This document shows, piece after piece, positions 52,410-60,697 of a stretch of 64,000 nucleotides of DNA. The stretch spans positions 60,452-124,451 of IMG/VR virus record IMGVR_UViG_3300008627_000001, one strand, 5' to 3'. The translations under genes were made by a program, and so were the position numbers. Each line of letters starts with the position of its first letter. Positions within the stretch are counted from its first letter, which is position 1. The notes beneath the pieces are model-generated. The model had not been told where the DNA came from, searched no databases, and saw only the letters and a list, made by a program, of their open reading frames with translations. Source of the stretch: a virus.

Positions 52410-53210
52410 ATGCTTTTAGAAGAACTTTTTAATGATAATGATACAAAAATGTTAGAAGTTCTTAATAAACTCACGCCTGAAGATATAGGCGATTATGTTT
52501 TTGAATCATTCATATTAGTAGAAACAAATCCATTTCATCTTCACCCAGAAAAAAGGTCAGGAGAAGGAGAAGGAGAAGATGAGTCAGGCATCCTTGCCAA
52601 TGTGCCAGGGGGCATGCCGGCGGCCACTAGTGCCGTGTTGGCTTATAGAGCTGCAAATAAAATGCGCCGAGCAGCGGGCCATGCATTGAATCAGAAAAGA
52701 GCCCAATTGGTAAACAAAACGACTCCGAGAACCAAGCGCGGGGTATTAAAAAAAGCAAAACTTAATGCAAAAGCCATAGGATCTGAAGTTGGACAGAATG
52801 CTAAATCAAACAAGCTACGAACAAGAGGCAGTATAACTGCCGCCCAGGCCGATGCTGCGAAGCGAGCCCAAGCCAACGTTGATGATAACGTTAAAGACTG
52901 GAACAAGAAATATCCTGACAATAAATTCGATCCTGAAAAGGTCAAACCAGCAAAAAAGAAAGCAGCCAATATCGCATCAAAAATAGCCGCAAGGCACGCG
53001 GCCGCAACATTACTTGGTGGCGGATTTCTCTCCTGGGCAACTAACGCGGCTGCATTAGGTTGGGATGTTTGGGATATCTATAATTGGTATCAAGATAAAA
53101 ACAACTCAGGCAGTGACTCCACTAGTACAAAAAGTAAAAGAAAATCCGAAGTAGAAAAAGCCAAAGAACTCCTTGCGAATCCGAATGATGCCCTGGGACT
53201 ATCAGGTTAA
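52410..53210 (+). CDS. Hypothetical basic protein with hydrophobic C-terminal segment
   Basis: This is a 266-residue protein. An acidic N-terminus (MLLEELFNDNDTKMLEVLNK) is followed by a glycine/glutamate stretch and a long lysine/arginine/alanine-rich region (about 75-195). Then comes a hydrophobic segment AATLLGGGFLSWATNAAALG near 200-220, followed by WDVWDIYNWYQD. This architecture, basic linker plus a membrane-active segment, would suit an ejected internal protein. No family is recognised. Codon use is more GC-rich in the middle than in the neighbours. Confidence 0.5.
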   Translation: MLLEELFNDNDTKMLEVLNKLTPEDIGDYVFESFILVETNPFHLHPEKRSGEGEGEDESGILANVPGGMPAATSAVLAYRAANKMRRAAGHALNQKRAQLVNKTTPRTKRGVLKKAKLNAKAIGSEVGQNAKSNKLRTRGSITAAQADAAKRAQANVDDNVKDWNKKYPDNKFDPEKVKPAKKKAANIASKIAARHAAATLLGGGFLSWATNAAALGWDVWDIYNWYQDKNNSGSDSTSTKSKRKSEVEKAKELLANPNDALGLSG

Positions 53211-53232
53211 CCATAAAATCCCTCTTTTTTAC

Positions 53233-53261
53233 TTGACAAACTAAATACTTTATCATATACT
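53233..53261 (+). promoter_or_regulatory. Sigma70-type early promoter for gp32
   Basis: TTGACA (53233-53238), 17-base spacer, TATACT (53256-53261). The spacer contains a CTAAATA late-like box (53241-53247), so the gene may be read both early and late. Confidence 0.85.
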
Positions 53262-53315
53262 ATATAGTATGTGTTTTAGGCACAAATTTAGGCAAACAAC
53301 AAGAGGCAAATTATT

Positions 53316-54260
53316 ATGGCATCATTAGCAGATATACGAGCTAAGCTACAGGCTCAAGAAAACAAAGGTAGCGGTTCTTCATTTATTGGCGACAACGCCA
53401 TTTATCCTTTCTGGAATATTCCAGAACAATCCACAGCAGTACTAAGGTTTTTACCCGACGGTAATGAAAGTAATCCGTTTTTCTGGGTAGAAAGACTTAT
53501 GATTAGACTTCCATTTAGCGGAATTAAAGGCGATAGTGATTCTAAGAATACTTTCGTACAGGTTCCGTGTATGGAAATGTGGAACGAAACTTGTCCAGTT
53601 TTGACCGAGGTTCGCACTTGGTTTAAGGACCCAGCACTAGAAGATATGGGTCGTAAGTACTGGAAAAAGCGTTCTTACATTTTCCAAGGATTTGTATTGG
53701 ATAGTCCACTTGCTGAGGATACTGTTCCGGAAAATCCAATTCGTCGTTTTATTATTGGACCACAAATTTTCCAATTACTTAAAGCGGCATTGATGGATCC
53801 TGAACTGGAGGAACTTCCAACTGATTATACAAATGGATTGGACTTCCGTTTGACAAAAACAACTAAAGGTGGATATGCTGATTATTCAACATCTACTTGG
53901 GCAAGACGCGAACGTGCTCTTGACAAAGAAGAAATGGATGCAATCTCACAATATGGCTTGTTTGATCTTAGCAGTTTCCTTCCTAACAAACCGGATGAAA
54001 CGGCGGTCAATGTTATTAAAGATATGTTTGAAGCATCTGTAGACGGAAAGCAGTATGATCCAGATCTTTATGGACAATATTTCCGTCCAGCAGGTATGTA
54101 CAAACCAGAAACAACTTCCAACGATTCAAAAGCAACCACTACCGCTTCTGAACCTAAGGAAGAAAAACAAGAATCGGTAGTCTCCGAAACTCCGCAGAGT
54201 AGTGGTGGTTCCAAAGCAGAGGATATTTTAGCAACTATCCGTGCTAGACAGGGCCAGTAA
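53316..54260 (+). CDS. gp32: Single-stranded DNA-binding protein gp32
   Basis: This 314-residue protein coats ssDNA in replication and recombination. NAIYPFWNIPEQSTAVLRFL and FFWVERLMIRLPFSGIKGDS open the OB-type core. VPCMEMWNETCPVLTEVRTW is the zinc-region equivalent, but only two of the T4 ligand cysteines are evident. RKYWKKRSYIFQGFVLDSPL and RRFIIGPQIFQLLKAALMD follow. The C-terminal 60 residues are polar, ending AEDILATIRARQGQ. It has a consensus early promoter, a ribosome site, and a downstream terminator, giving a monocistronic unit as expected for an abundant protein. Confidence 0.95.
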   Translation: MASLADIRAKLQAQENKGSGSSFIGDNAIYPFWNIPEQSTAVLRFLPDGNESNPFFWVERLMIRLPFSGIKGDSDSKNTFVQVPCMEMWNETCPVLTEVRTWFKDPALEDMGRKYWKKRSYIFQGFVLDSPLAEDTVPENPIRRFIIGPQIFQLLKAALMDPELEELPTDYTNGLDFRLTKTTKGGYADYSTSTWARRERALDKEEMDAISQYGLFDLSSFLPNKPDETAVNVIKDMFEASVDGKQYDPDLYGQYFRPAGMYKPETTSNDSKATTTASEPKEEKQESVVSETPQSSGGSKAEDILATIRARQGQ

Positions 54261-54272
54261 TATAAAGTAATA

Positions 54273-54304
54273 GGGGCGGGTTAACGCTCGCCCCGTCTTT
54301 ATTC
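54273..54304 (+). terminator. Rho-independent terminator after gp32
   Basis: GGGGCGGG (54273-54280) pairs with CTCGCCCC (54287-54294) with one G-U, around TTAACG, followed by GTCTTTATTC. Confidence 0.8.
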
Positions 54305-54356
54305 TATTAGAGGAAAATTATAAGGATGGAAACATACTAATGAAACAAAAGAAAAG

Positions 54357-54473
54357 ATGCGAGGCCCAAGGGGACCCATGCCTGAATGGCGTAAAGAAAT
54401 ACAAAGAAAAAATGCATCAAAAGGTTGGGAGACACGTAGAAAAAGATATGGCGAAAACGGGAGGAAGAAATGA
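54357..54473 (+). CDS. Small basic protein coupled to UvsX
   Basis: This 38-residue peptide, MRGPRGPMPEWRKEIQRKNA then SKGWETRRKRYGENGRKK, ends with TGA overlapping the UvsX start as ATGA. It is highly basic, and its SKGWETRR..YG..G ending recalls small phage proteins related to NUMOD-type DNA-binding motifs. A competing frame starts at 54340 (47 aa) but shows no such pattern. It may be a leader for UvsX translation. Confidence 0.45.
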   Translation: MRGPRGPMPEWRKEIQRKNASKGWETRRKRYGENGRKK

Positions 54474-55540
54474 GACCGTTTGACGTGGCAAAATTTAGAA
54501 AAGATATTACAAAGTCTATTGACGGCTTGTCAGTAGGCTTTAGCGATCCTACCGATTGGATTTCTGTAGGTAATTATTGTTTAAACTATCTTGTCAGTGG
54601 AGACTTTTACAAAGGCATTCCATTAGGAAGAGTCACTGTATTAGCAGGAGAATCAGGCTCAGGCAAATCTTATATTGCTTCTGGGAATATCGTTAAAGAA
54701 GCACAAAAACAAGATATTTTTGTAGTTTTGATCGACTCTGAATCTGCTCTAGATAAGGAGTGGTTAGAAAGACTAGGTGTTGATACTAGCGAAGAAAAAC
54801 TACTTCGCTTGTCTATGAGTATGATTGATGACGTTGCTAAAACTATCAGCGTCTTTATGAAAGACTACAAGACAATGGAAGAGGAAGAACGCCCTAAAGT
54901 TCTTTTTGTTATTGACTCTTTAGGTATGTTACTTACTCCCACAGACGTAGATCAATTTGATAAAGGTGATCTAAAAGGTGATATGGGCCGCAAACCTAAA
55001 GCATTAACCGCACTTGTTCGCAATTGCGTTAATATGTTTGGCGGACACAATGTAGGATTAGTAGCAACAAACCACACTTATGCATCTCAAGATATGTTTG
55101 ATCCAGATGATAAGATTTCAGGGGGTCAAGGCTTTATCTACGCAAGTTCTATCGTTATTGCTATGAAAAAGTTAAAACTTAAAGAAGATGCAGATGGCAA
55201 CAAAACATCACAAGTCTATGGTATTAGGGCAGGTTGTAAGGTAATGAAAACACGCTATGCCAAACCATTTGAAGGTGTTCAAGTTAAAATTCCTTATGAA
55301 ACAGGCATGGATCCTTATAGTGGCTTGATAGAAATGTTTGAAGCACAAGGCTGGGTTAAGAAAACCGGCAATAGACTTGGTTATACATGTAAAGATGGTA
55401 CTGAAATTCTAGAGTTTAGAAAAGGATGGACTGGCGAGAAATTAGATCGCGTTATGCGTGATGTAATGTCAGGTGGTATTGGCGAAAATGTAGAATCAGA
55501 CCCCGATGTAGAATTTGAAGAAACTGAAACAGAAGCATAA
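54470..55540 (+). CDS. uvsX: UvsX recombinase (RecA-like)
   Basis: This 356-residue strand-exchange protein works with UvsY and gp32. Walker A is GESGSGKS at 60-67. VVLIDSESALDKEWLERLGV follows, and VLFVIDSLGMLLTP is Walker B near 145. VGLVATNHTYASQDMFDPDD contains loop L2 residues, and GGQGFIYASSIVIAMKKLKL follows. The C-terminus is acidic (DVEFEETETEA), as in T4 UvsX. Length is near T4 UvsX (391 aa). It starts in ATGA overlap with a small basic ORF. Confidence 0.97.
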   Translation: MRPFDVAKFRKDITKSIDGLSVGFSDPTDWISVGNYCLNYLVSGDFYKGIPLGRVTVLAGESGSGKSYIASGNIVKEAQKQDIFVVLIDSESALDKEWLERLGVDTSEEKLLRLSMSMIDDVAKTISVFMKDYKTMEEEERPKVLFVIDSLGMLLTPTDVDQFDKGDLKGDMGRKPKALTALVRNCVNMFGGHNVGLVATNHTYASQDMFDPDDKISGGQGFIYASSIVIAMKKLKLKEDADGNKTSQVYGIRAGCKVMKTRYAKPFEGVQVKIPYETGMDPYSGLIEMFEAQGWVKKTGNRLGYTCKDGTEILEFRKGWTGEKLDRVMRDVMSGGIGENVESDPDVEFEETETEA

Positions 55541-55543
55541 ATA
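55536..55543 (+). promoter_or_regulatory. Possible late box (CATAAATA)
   Basis: CATAAATA over the uvsX stop codon, 28 bp before the next start. One mismatch to the T4 late box. Confidence 0.3.
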
Positions 55544-55570
55544 TCCTTAACTTTAACTTGAGGAATATTT

Positions 55571-55798
55571 GTGGATAAAATTGTTTTAGTTCATACATGG
55601 GAAATGTTGAAAGCATACATTCCGAAAAAAGAGTTACCACTTGCCGCAGAACAACTAGTAAACTATCTAACTGATGAAGATATGTCTGAAGTAATAGATG
55701 AATTAGCAAACAACTGTCCAACTATTGCACAACTTTTAAATGATTTAGATGAAGAAGATTACGAAGATGAAGATTATGACGAGGACACAGAGTGGTGA
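55571..55798 (+). CDS. Small acidic hypothetical protein
   Basis: This 75-residue protein starts with GTG (TTGAGGA upstream). The first 50 residues are a helical domain (EMLKAYIPKKELPLAAEQLV, VIDELANNCPTIAQLLNDL). The tail is extremely acidic (DEEDYEDEDYDEDTEW). It lies between uvsX and uvsY in a co-directional run. Function unknown; the position suggests a link to recombination. Confidence 0.55.
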   Translation: MDKIVLVHTWEMLKAYIPKKELPLAAEQLVNYLTDEDMSEVIDELANNCPTIAQLLNDLDEEDYEDEDYDEDTEW

Positions 55799-55804
55799 CT
55801 TATA

Positions 55805-56257
55805 GTGTGGTATAATAAAATTGTCCAAGACATGGGTAATATACCGGATGCTCTAGAATATTTCGAGAACGAATTAACTGGTGCTAAAAAAGACGTCAAA
55901 ATTTCTGGCGTCTTAGAAAAAAATGCAACAGCGTTACCAGGTATTGTAGAGCATCGCTTTAATCAACTTCAAGAGTTAGAAGCAATCCTGCAACATCTTA
56001 ATATTCAACTACGCAAACTTAGACGTAAACACTTTAAAAAATACTTAGAAAGTTATAATAGAGCCTTGAGTGCTCGTGACGCTGAAAAATATGTAGACGG
56101 CGAAGATGAAGTGGTTGATCTAGAAACTGTTATTAATGAAGTTGCATTGGTTCGCAACAAATGGTTAGGAGTTATTAAAGGACTTGATGTTAAGCAATTT
56201 CAGGTAAGTAATGTAATAAGACTTCGCACAGCAGGTATGGAGGATGTTACAGTATAA
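55805..56257 (+). CDS. uvsY: UvsY recombination mediator
   Basis: This 150-residue helical protein loads UvsX on gp32-covered ssDNA. The pattern HRFNQLQELEAILQHLNIQL, then RKLRRKHFKKYLESY and ALSARDAEKYVDGEDEVVDL, followed by RNKWLGVIKGLDVKQFQVSN, fits UvsY. T4 UvsY is 137 aa. The start is GTG, 6 bp after the previous stop. Its stop overlaps the start of the methyltransferase gene (TAATG), so the two are coupled. Confidence 0.85.
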   Translation: MWYNKIVQDMGNIPDALEYFENELTGAKKDVKISGVLEKNATALPGIVEHRFNQLQELEAILQHLNIQLRKLRRKHFKKYLESYNRALSARDAEKYVDGEDEVVDLETVINEVALVRNKWLGVIKGLDVKQFQVSNVIRLRTAGMEDVTV

Positions 56258-57012
56258 TGAATAAAACACTTATATATGGTGATTTAGTCGAACAAAGAAA
56301 ATCAGCCCAAGAAGTTTTCAAAGTAGTTTCTAAACAATTGTTTGAGAACATGTTGCATGTATGTGATTTTGGCTGTGGGGATGGATCTAATACAGAATGG
56401 TGGTGTAACCAAGCATCATATGAAGAATCTGCACCATACGCTAATCACACAAAAGTTTCTGGTATTGATTTAATTGATAGGGAAACTGATAAATTTGACT
56501 TTACTTGTGGCGATATTTTAAATATGCCATACAAAGACGATGAATTTAATATTGGTTGGTGTCACTATACATTACAACAATTGAAAGACCCTATACAAGG
56601 GTTATTAGAAATGCGTAGAGTACTTACTCCTTTTTCATTACTGTTTATAACTGTTCCACAAACATTAGATACAGAGTTTGGTAGACTAAAAACTAAATTT
56701 GGAAGATATGATAGAAACTTTTATACCTTACCTACATTTATAAATCAGTTAGCAATAACAGGCTGGGATTGTAGAAAGGGATATTTTCTTAAAAATTTTA
56801 ATGATCGTAATATTTACGGTATTGTTAAACCCAAACAAGATTGGGAAGAACTAGATGATCCAATGGATTTAGGACCAGTAGATCTTATGGAAAGAGAAGT
56901 CTTGCCTGAAAGTACGGATGATATGATAAAAGCAAAAGGTTATTTTGACGAGTCTGCGTTAATGCTAACGTGGATGAATGGCTCAATTACTGATTATGGA
57001 AGTAGAGTGTAA
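56257..57012 (+). CDS. Class I SAM-dependent methyltransferase
   Basis: This is a 251-residue protein. Motif I is DFGCGDGSN at 37-45, the acidic strand end is SGIDLIDRE near 70, the next acid is TCGDILNMPYKDDEF near 85-99, and IGWCHYTLQQLKDPIQGLLE with MRRVLTPFSLLFIT completes the core. It is closest to the Methyltransf_11 type, which acts on small molecules or sugars; the substrate is unknown. It is overlapped at both ends (uvsY upstream, FkbM downstream), so the two methyltransferases are made together. Confidence 0.8.
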   Translation: MNKTLIYGDLVEQRKSAQEVFKVVSKQLFENMLHVCDFGCGDGSNTEWWCNQASYEESAPYANHTKVSGIDLIDRETDKFDFTCGDILNMPYKDDEFNIGWCHYTLQQLKDPIQGLLEMRRVLTPFSLLFITVPQTLDTEFGRLKTKFGRYDRNFYTLPTFINQLAITGWDCRKGYFLKNFNDRNIYGIVKPKQDWEELDDPMDLGPVDLMEREVLPESTDDMIKAKGYFDESALMLTWMNGSITDYGSRV

Positions 57013-57881
57013 TGGGTTTTCCTATACTACAATGTGAAAATGTTAGAGTTAAGCCGTGTAAGCACGGAGATTTTGCATATAATATCAAAGACACAATTGT
57101 CGGTCGTAGTTTAGATTTATACGGTGAATATGCAGAGGCAGAACTAGCATTGGCATCACAATTATTACGACCAGGTGCTAAAGTTATTGATGTAGGGGCT
57201 AATATAGGATTACATTCTGTGTTTTATTCTAGAATAGTAGGCAAGGAAGGAGAAGTATATGCTTTTGAACCAAGCCATTTAAATTATTTTTTCTTAATGA
57301 CTAATCTGACTATTAATAGTGCATTTAACGTAACGCCAGTCAAAGGAGCAGTGGGAACAAAACGGCCATTATACTTGCCATTGAATAGAGTAGATGACGA
57401 AATGAATCATGGCGCATTAAAAACATCTGACAATGATACAGGCAATGATGTAGAACGTTGCGCGGTGTTTAATTTAGATGATATTGGTCTCGATTATTGT
57501 AATTTGGTTAAAGTAGATGTAGAAGGTAATGAATCAGATGTTCTACATACTGGTACAAGGCTATTCTCAACTCATAGACCATTTGTTATTGCAGAATGCC
57601 AAGAAAACCAAAAAGAATTGCTACAAACTTTTAAAGATATGGATTATGACTGTTATTGGCTTCCCTCTCCGGATTTTAATCCAGATAATTACTTTGAAAA
57701 TTCTGAGTGTATTTTTGTAGATCCCACAGGTGCTGTAATCAACGTTTTTGCCCACCCTAAAGAAATTGACATCAAAATAGATAATTTGACTAAAATCCGC
57801 AAAGTTACAGATAAGTGGAAATCTCCAAAAACCACTAAAAAATCCAAGAAAAAGACTACTAAGAAAACTAAGAAAAAGTAG
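57012..57881 (+). CDS. FkbM family methyltransferase with lysine-rich tail
   Basis: This is a 289-residue protein. VIDVGANIGLHS at 58-69 is motif I, VYAFEPSHLNYFFLMTNLTI motif II, and NLVKVDVEGNESDVLHTG the characteristic FkbM VDVEG motif near 166-183. These enzymes O-methylate sugars and related metabolites. The last 25 residues are almost only lysine, threonine and serine (KTTKKSKKKTTKKTKKK). Such a tail is unusual for the family and suggests nucleic-acid or acidic-polymer contact. Its start overlaps the previous stop. Confidence 0.85.
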   Translation: MGFPILQCENVRVKPCKHGDFAYNIKDTIVGRSLDLYGEYAEAELALASQLLRPGAKVIDVGANIGLHSVFYSRIVGKEGEVYAFEPSHLNYFFLMTNLTINSAFNVTPVKGAVGTKRPLYLPLNRVDDEMNHGALKTSDNDTGNDVERCAVFNLDDIGLDYCNLVKVDVEGNESDVLHTGTRLFSTHRPFVIAECQENQKELLQTFKDMDYDCYWLPSPDFNPDNYFENSECIFVDPTGAVINVFAHPKEIDIKIDNLTKIRKVTDKWKSPKTTKKSKKKTTKKTKKK

Positions 57882-57997
57882 CAATTAGTAAGTCATTGAT
57901 TTTATTGGCTTTTTTCTTCAATGATTTCAAACACTTACCAAAATATCAAAAATAGTTGATTCTTCAATAAAATCAAGCACTTAGAGTACAAAAAAAA

Positions 57998-58025
57998 GTG
58001 ACAGATCTGACAAAATCAGTATAAT
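57998..58025 (+). promoter_or_regulatory. Sigma70-type promoter of the AAA+ island
   Basis: GTGACA (57998-58003), 16-base spacer, TATAAT (58020-58025). Slightly weaker than the other early promoters. It fixes the start of the next gene at 58060, because an ATG at 58024 lies inside the -10 box. Confidence 0.65.
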
Positions 58026-58059
58026 GTATATATACGCTAAAGAAACAAGGAGAAACGTG

Positions 58060-58236
58060 ATGACTAGAACAGAAATTGTAAACAAACTTCTTGAGTCTTA
58101 CAATGATGAAGAAATAAAGTCAGTAGGAAATGCTATCGGCATAGGATATACTAGTCTTTGGAGACAAGAAGTAATGAATATGTTTGTCGAAGCGATAAAT
58201 GATTTCTTGTCAGACCCAACTAACAAGGAGCGATAG
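58060..58236 (+). CDS. Small hypothetical protein (58 aa)
   Basis: The peptide MTRTEIVNKLLESYNDEEIK, then SVGNAIGIGYTSLWRQEVMN, has helical character and may be a small DNA-binding helix-turn-helix, though no motif is certain. It has an AAGGAG site 11 bp before the ATG. It is the first gene of a three-gene unit with the 81-aa protein and the AAA+ ATPase; the next start follows its stop directly. Confidence 0.55.
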   Translation: MTRTEIVNKLLESYNDEEIKSVGNAIGIGYTSLWRQEVMNMFVEAINDFLSDPTNKER

Positions 58237-58482
58237 ATGCGTAATACTTTTGTAATCAACTTTCGAAACATTGCTGGATCTCAGCGTGAGACTTGTGTTT
58301 ACGACGACACGCTGGTGGGTGCTGTTGGGCAGTTTAATGCCAATCCCAAAACCAGTGGCTTCGATACTCCGTTGAGAGTGCAGGCGTTCAAGGGCGAAGT
58401 ACATTGGCCCGCAACTGGCAATGCCACGCGCCTCGGCACCTTCACCATGCAGGGACGATATGACGTCCCCCGCCAAGTTTAA
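58237..58482 (+). CDS. Hypothetical protein (81 aa), GC-rich codon use
   Basis: This protein begins MRNTFVINFRNIAGSQRETC and has VGAVGQFNANPKTSG and a small beta-rich body ending TMQGRYDVPRQV. Codons such as CTC, GCC, GGC and CGC are common, unlike neighbouring genes. An AAGGAGCGATAG ribosome site overlaps the previous stop. No family recognised. Confidence 0.55.
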   Translation: MRNTFVINFRNIAGSQRETCVYDDTLVGAVGQFNANPKTSGFDTPLRVQAFKGEVHWPATGNATRLGTFTMQGRYDVPRQV

Positions 58483-58507
58483 TCCACTGACATATAAGGA
58501 GCGAATT

Positions 58508-59572
58508 ATGTCACACATTAAAGTCCTCAAAGGCATCATCAACCGTAAAGACTCTCCCACTAAGGATGTGGAAAATGTCATTTTCCCACTGGTCAAAAAT
58601 TATCGTCCGTCTACTAAAGGCGGCGGCAAGATTACCGTAGACGGAACTGATATGCTGGGATTCCCGCAGTATACATTCGCAATCCAGGTTGAGTCTCCAC
58701 TACATATTGAAATGGTGGGCGAGAGTGAAGCCGAGGAATATGCAAAGAAAATGGCTGCAGGAAATACCTCGTCTAAAAGTCCCGTTGTAGAGAAGGTCGA
58801 AGAAACTGACGAAGAGGTCATGAACCGCATTGAAGAGCGTTTCAGCATCCTCAACGAAATGACTGAAGCGACTATCAATGGTGATGTCCGTGCAATGATT
58901 GTCACAGGCCCTCCTGGAGTTGGTAAGTCCTACGGTGTAGAGACCACCCTGGAAAAGGCCTCACTGTTCGACAAAATCAAAGGCACTCGTACACGATACG
59001 ATGTTGTAAAAGGTGCGATGACTGCTCTTGGACTGTACGCGAAACTGTATGAGTACAGCGATCCAGGCAACGTGTTGGTGTTTGATGACTGCGACACTGT
59101 ATTGTTTGATGACTTGTCACTCAACATACTGAAAGCGGCATTGGACTCGGGTAAGAGACGCCGAATCCATTGGAATGCTGACAGTGTCAAACTCCGTGCA
59201 GAAGGCATTCCTAATTCGTTTGACTTCCGCGGGTCAGCAATCTTCATCACTAACGTGAAGTTTGAGAATATACGCTCTAAGAAAGTACAGGACCACTTGG
59301 AAGCACTCCAGTCACGTTGCCACTACTTGGACCTTACGTTGGACACAATGCGTGACAAGATCCTGCGTATCAAACAGATTGCCAAAAGCGGTGAATTGTT
59401 CAACGGATACAAGTTTAATAAACAAACGCAAGACGAGGTTCTTGACTACATGGAAAAGAACAAAGACCGAGTTCGAGAAATGTCACTTCGTACTGCTCTC
59501 AAGATTGGTGACTTGCGTAAAATCTCCAAAGATAATTGGAGACGTATGGCGGAGGTTAGCATACTTCGTTAA
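58508..59572 (+). CDS. AAA+ ATPase
   Basis: This 354-residue protein starts at 58508, which has an AAGGAG site 8 bases upstream; an ATG at 58421 in the same frame lacks one and lies inside the previous gene. An N-terminal 125-residue domain precedes Walker A GPPGVGKS at 134-141, Walker B VLVFDDCD at 189-196, and the sensor 1 SAIFITNVKF with an arginine-rich SRCHYLDLTL segment. Small stand-alone AAA+ proteins of this kind occur in several marine phages; partner and substrate are unknown. The gene is more GC-rich than its surroundings and forms a unit with its own promoter and two terminators. Confidence 0.8.
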   Translation: MSHIKVLKGIINRKDSPTKDVENVIFPLVKNYRPSTKGGGKITVDGTDMLGFPQYTFAIQVESPLHIEMVGESEAEEYAKKMAAGNTSSKSPVVEKVEETDEEVMNRIEERFSILNEMTEATINGDVRAMIVTGPPGVGKSYGVETTLEKASLFDKIKGTRTRYDVVKGAMTALGLYAKLYEYSDPGNVLVFDDCDTVLFDDLSLNILKAALDSGKRRRIHWNADSVKLRAEGIPNSFDFRGSAIFITNVKFENIRSKKVQDHLEALQSRCHYLDLTLDTMRDKILRIKQIAKSGELFNGYKFNKQTQDEVLDYMEKNKDRVREMSLRTALKIGDLRKISKDNWRRMAEVSILR

Positions 59573-59585
59573 CACCCGCCAAAAT

Positions 59586-59620
59586 AGATACTTATTGCCT
59601 CGCTCCGGCGATAAGTATCT
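59586..59620. terminator. 14-bp stem hairpin after the AAA+ gene
   Basis: AGATACTTATTGCC (59586-59599) pairs with GGCGATAAGTATCT (59607-59620), one G-U pair, around a 7-nt loop. It lacks a T-run, so it could be an RNA processing or transcript-stabilising element placed before the true terminator. Confidence 0.65.
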
Positions 59621-59629
59621 AATACACTT

Positions 59630-59659
59630 GGGGAGGCCTAGTGTCTCCCCTTTCTTTTT
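59630..59659 (+). terminator. Rho-independent terminator
   Basis: GGGGAG (59630-59635) and CTCCCC (59645-59650), followed by TTTCTTTTT. It ends the AAA+ unit four bases before the next start. Confidence 0.85.
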
Positions 59660-59662
59660 ATT

Positions 59663-60697
59663 ATGAATAAACCTGTCAAAGTTTATATAGACGACAAAAA
59701 GATTTATCTAAAACTTCCGTTTTCAATGACGGGATTAGACATTACTGAAAGATTTAGCACTTCAGATATACCACGCAGACTATTCGCACACGGTAAGCAA
59801 AGCAATACAGACTTGACTTGGGATGTAGAGCGTAAAGCTTGGGCTTTTAGTTTAGCAGAGATTAATTTTACTTTTATACAAGACTTTTTACAAAGCCTTG
59901 AGATTACCGAAGTAGAATACAGCAACGAAATACAAGAATATTTAGATACTATAAACGAAATAAAGCAGTCTGAAGATGAATACAGAGTTGAACTTTGTGT
60001 TGATAATAGTTTTAAACCGTATATTAAAAACGCATCACAGGCATTGTTAGATTATTTAGAAAAAAAAGAAATAATTGATCTTTGGGATTTAATAGACAAG
60101 TCTGCAGAACTTGGTTATGGTTTAAGTAATAAAATAAAACTATTGCTTAACGATTCTGTAGAGCATATTATGGCATCCAATACTCGTGTGTCGTTAACAG
60201 GCTCAGTAAAAGACAAGGAAAAGAAACTAAAGCATATGATTTTGTATGCTTTGAAATACAATAGACTTCCAATAGTATTTTATTCACCAGAGCGTTTATT
60301 ATTTGGTCCAAAGGTAGACGCAGGCATTGCTAAACAAAACAGTGAAGTGAGGGCCGTAACTAAACAACAAGTAATGATAGATACACAGTTTGAACCGATG
60401 GTGGTTAAAGTAATAAAGCAGTTTATTAAGGATGATGCTATAGGCAAAGCAGAAAGAGTGTGTAAAAAAGACTGCTTAGTTTATTACGCTCATAACGTTC
60501 AAGAATTAATAGAAAGCGAAGTAAACCCGCAGTTAATATTTGTTACAAGAATGGTTAATGAAAAAACATTCAACATTTATCTTGACCAAATACCTAAGGT
60601 ATGTTATTATAATACTGTAAACTCGCCGCTGAGCGATGAGGATAAAAAGATATTAAAACAGTTAGGTCCTGGCCCAGCATATTATGCCAAAGTGTAA
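59663..60697 (+). CDS. Conserved hypothetical protein coupled to UvsW
   Basis: This is a 344-residue protein. It begins with a small beta domain (VKVYIDDKKIYLKLPFSMTG) and has a helical middle. The later part resembles a degenerate Rossmann or helicase-like fold: RLPIVFYSPERLLFGPK, AERVCKKDCLVYYAHNVQEL and NPQLIFVTRMVN. No Walker motif is present. Its last 14 nt overlap the start of uvsW, so both are produced together. It may be a UvsW partner; this is inference from coupling only. Confidence 0.55.
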   Translation: MNKPVKVYIDDKKIYLKLPFSMTGLDITERFSTSDIPRRLFAHGKQSNTDLTWDVERKAWAFSLAEINFTFIQDFLQSLEITEVEYSNEIQEYLDTINEIKQSEDEYRVELCVDNSFKPYIKNASQALLDYLEKKEIIDLWDLIDKSAELGYGLSNKIKLLLNDSVEHIMASNTRVSLTGSVKDKEKKLKHMILYALKYNRLPIVFYSPERLLFGPKVDAGIAKQNSEVRAVTKQQVMIDTQFEPMVVKVIKQFIKDDAIGKAERVCKKDCLVYYAHNVQELIESEVNPQLIFVTRMVNEKTFNIYLDQIPKVCYYNTVNSPLSDEDKKILKQLGPGPAYYAKV

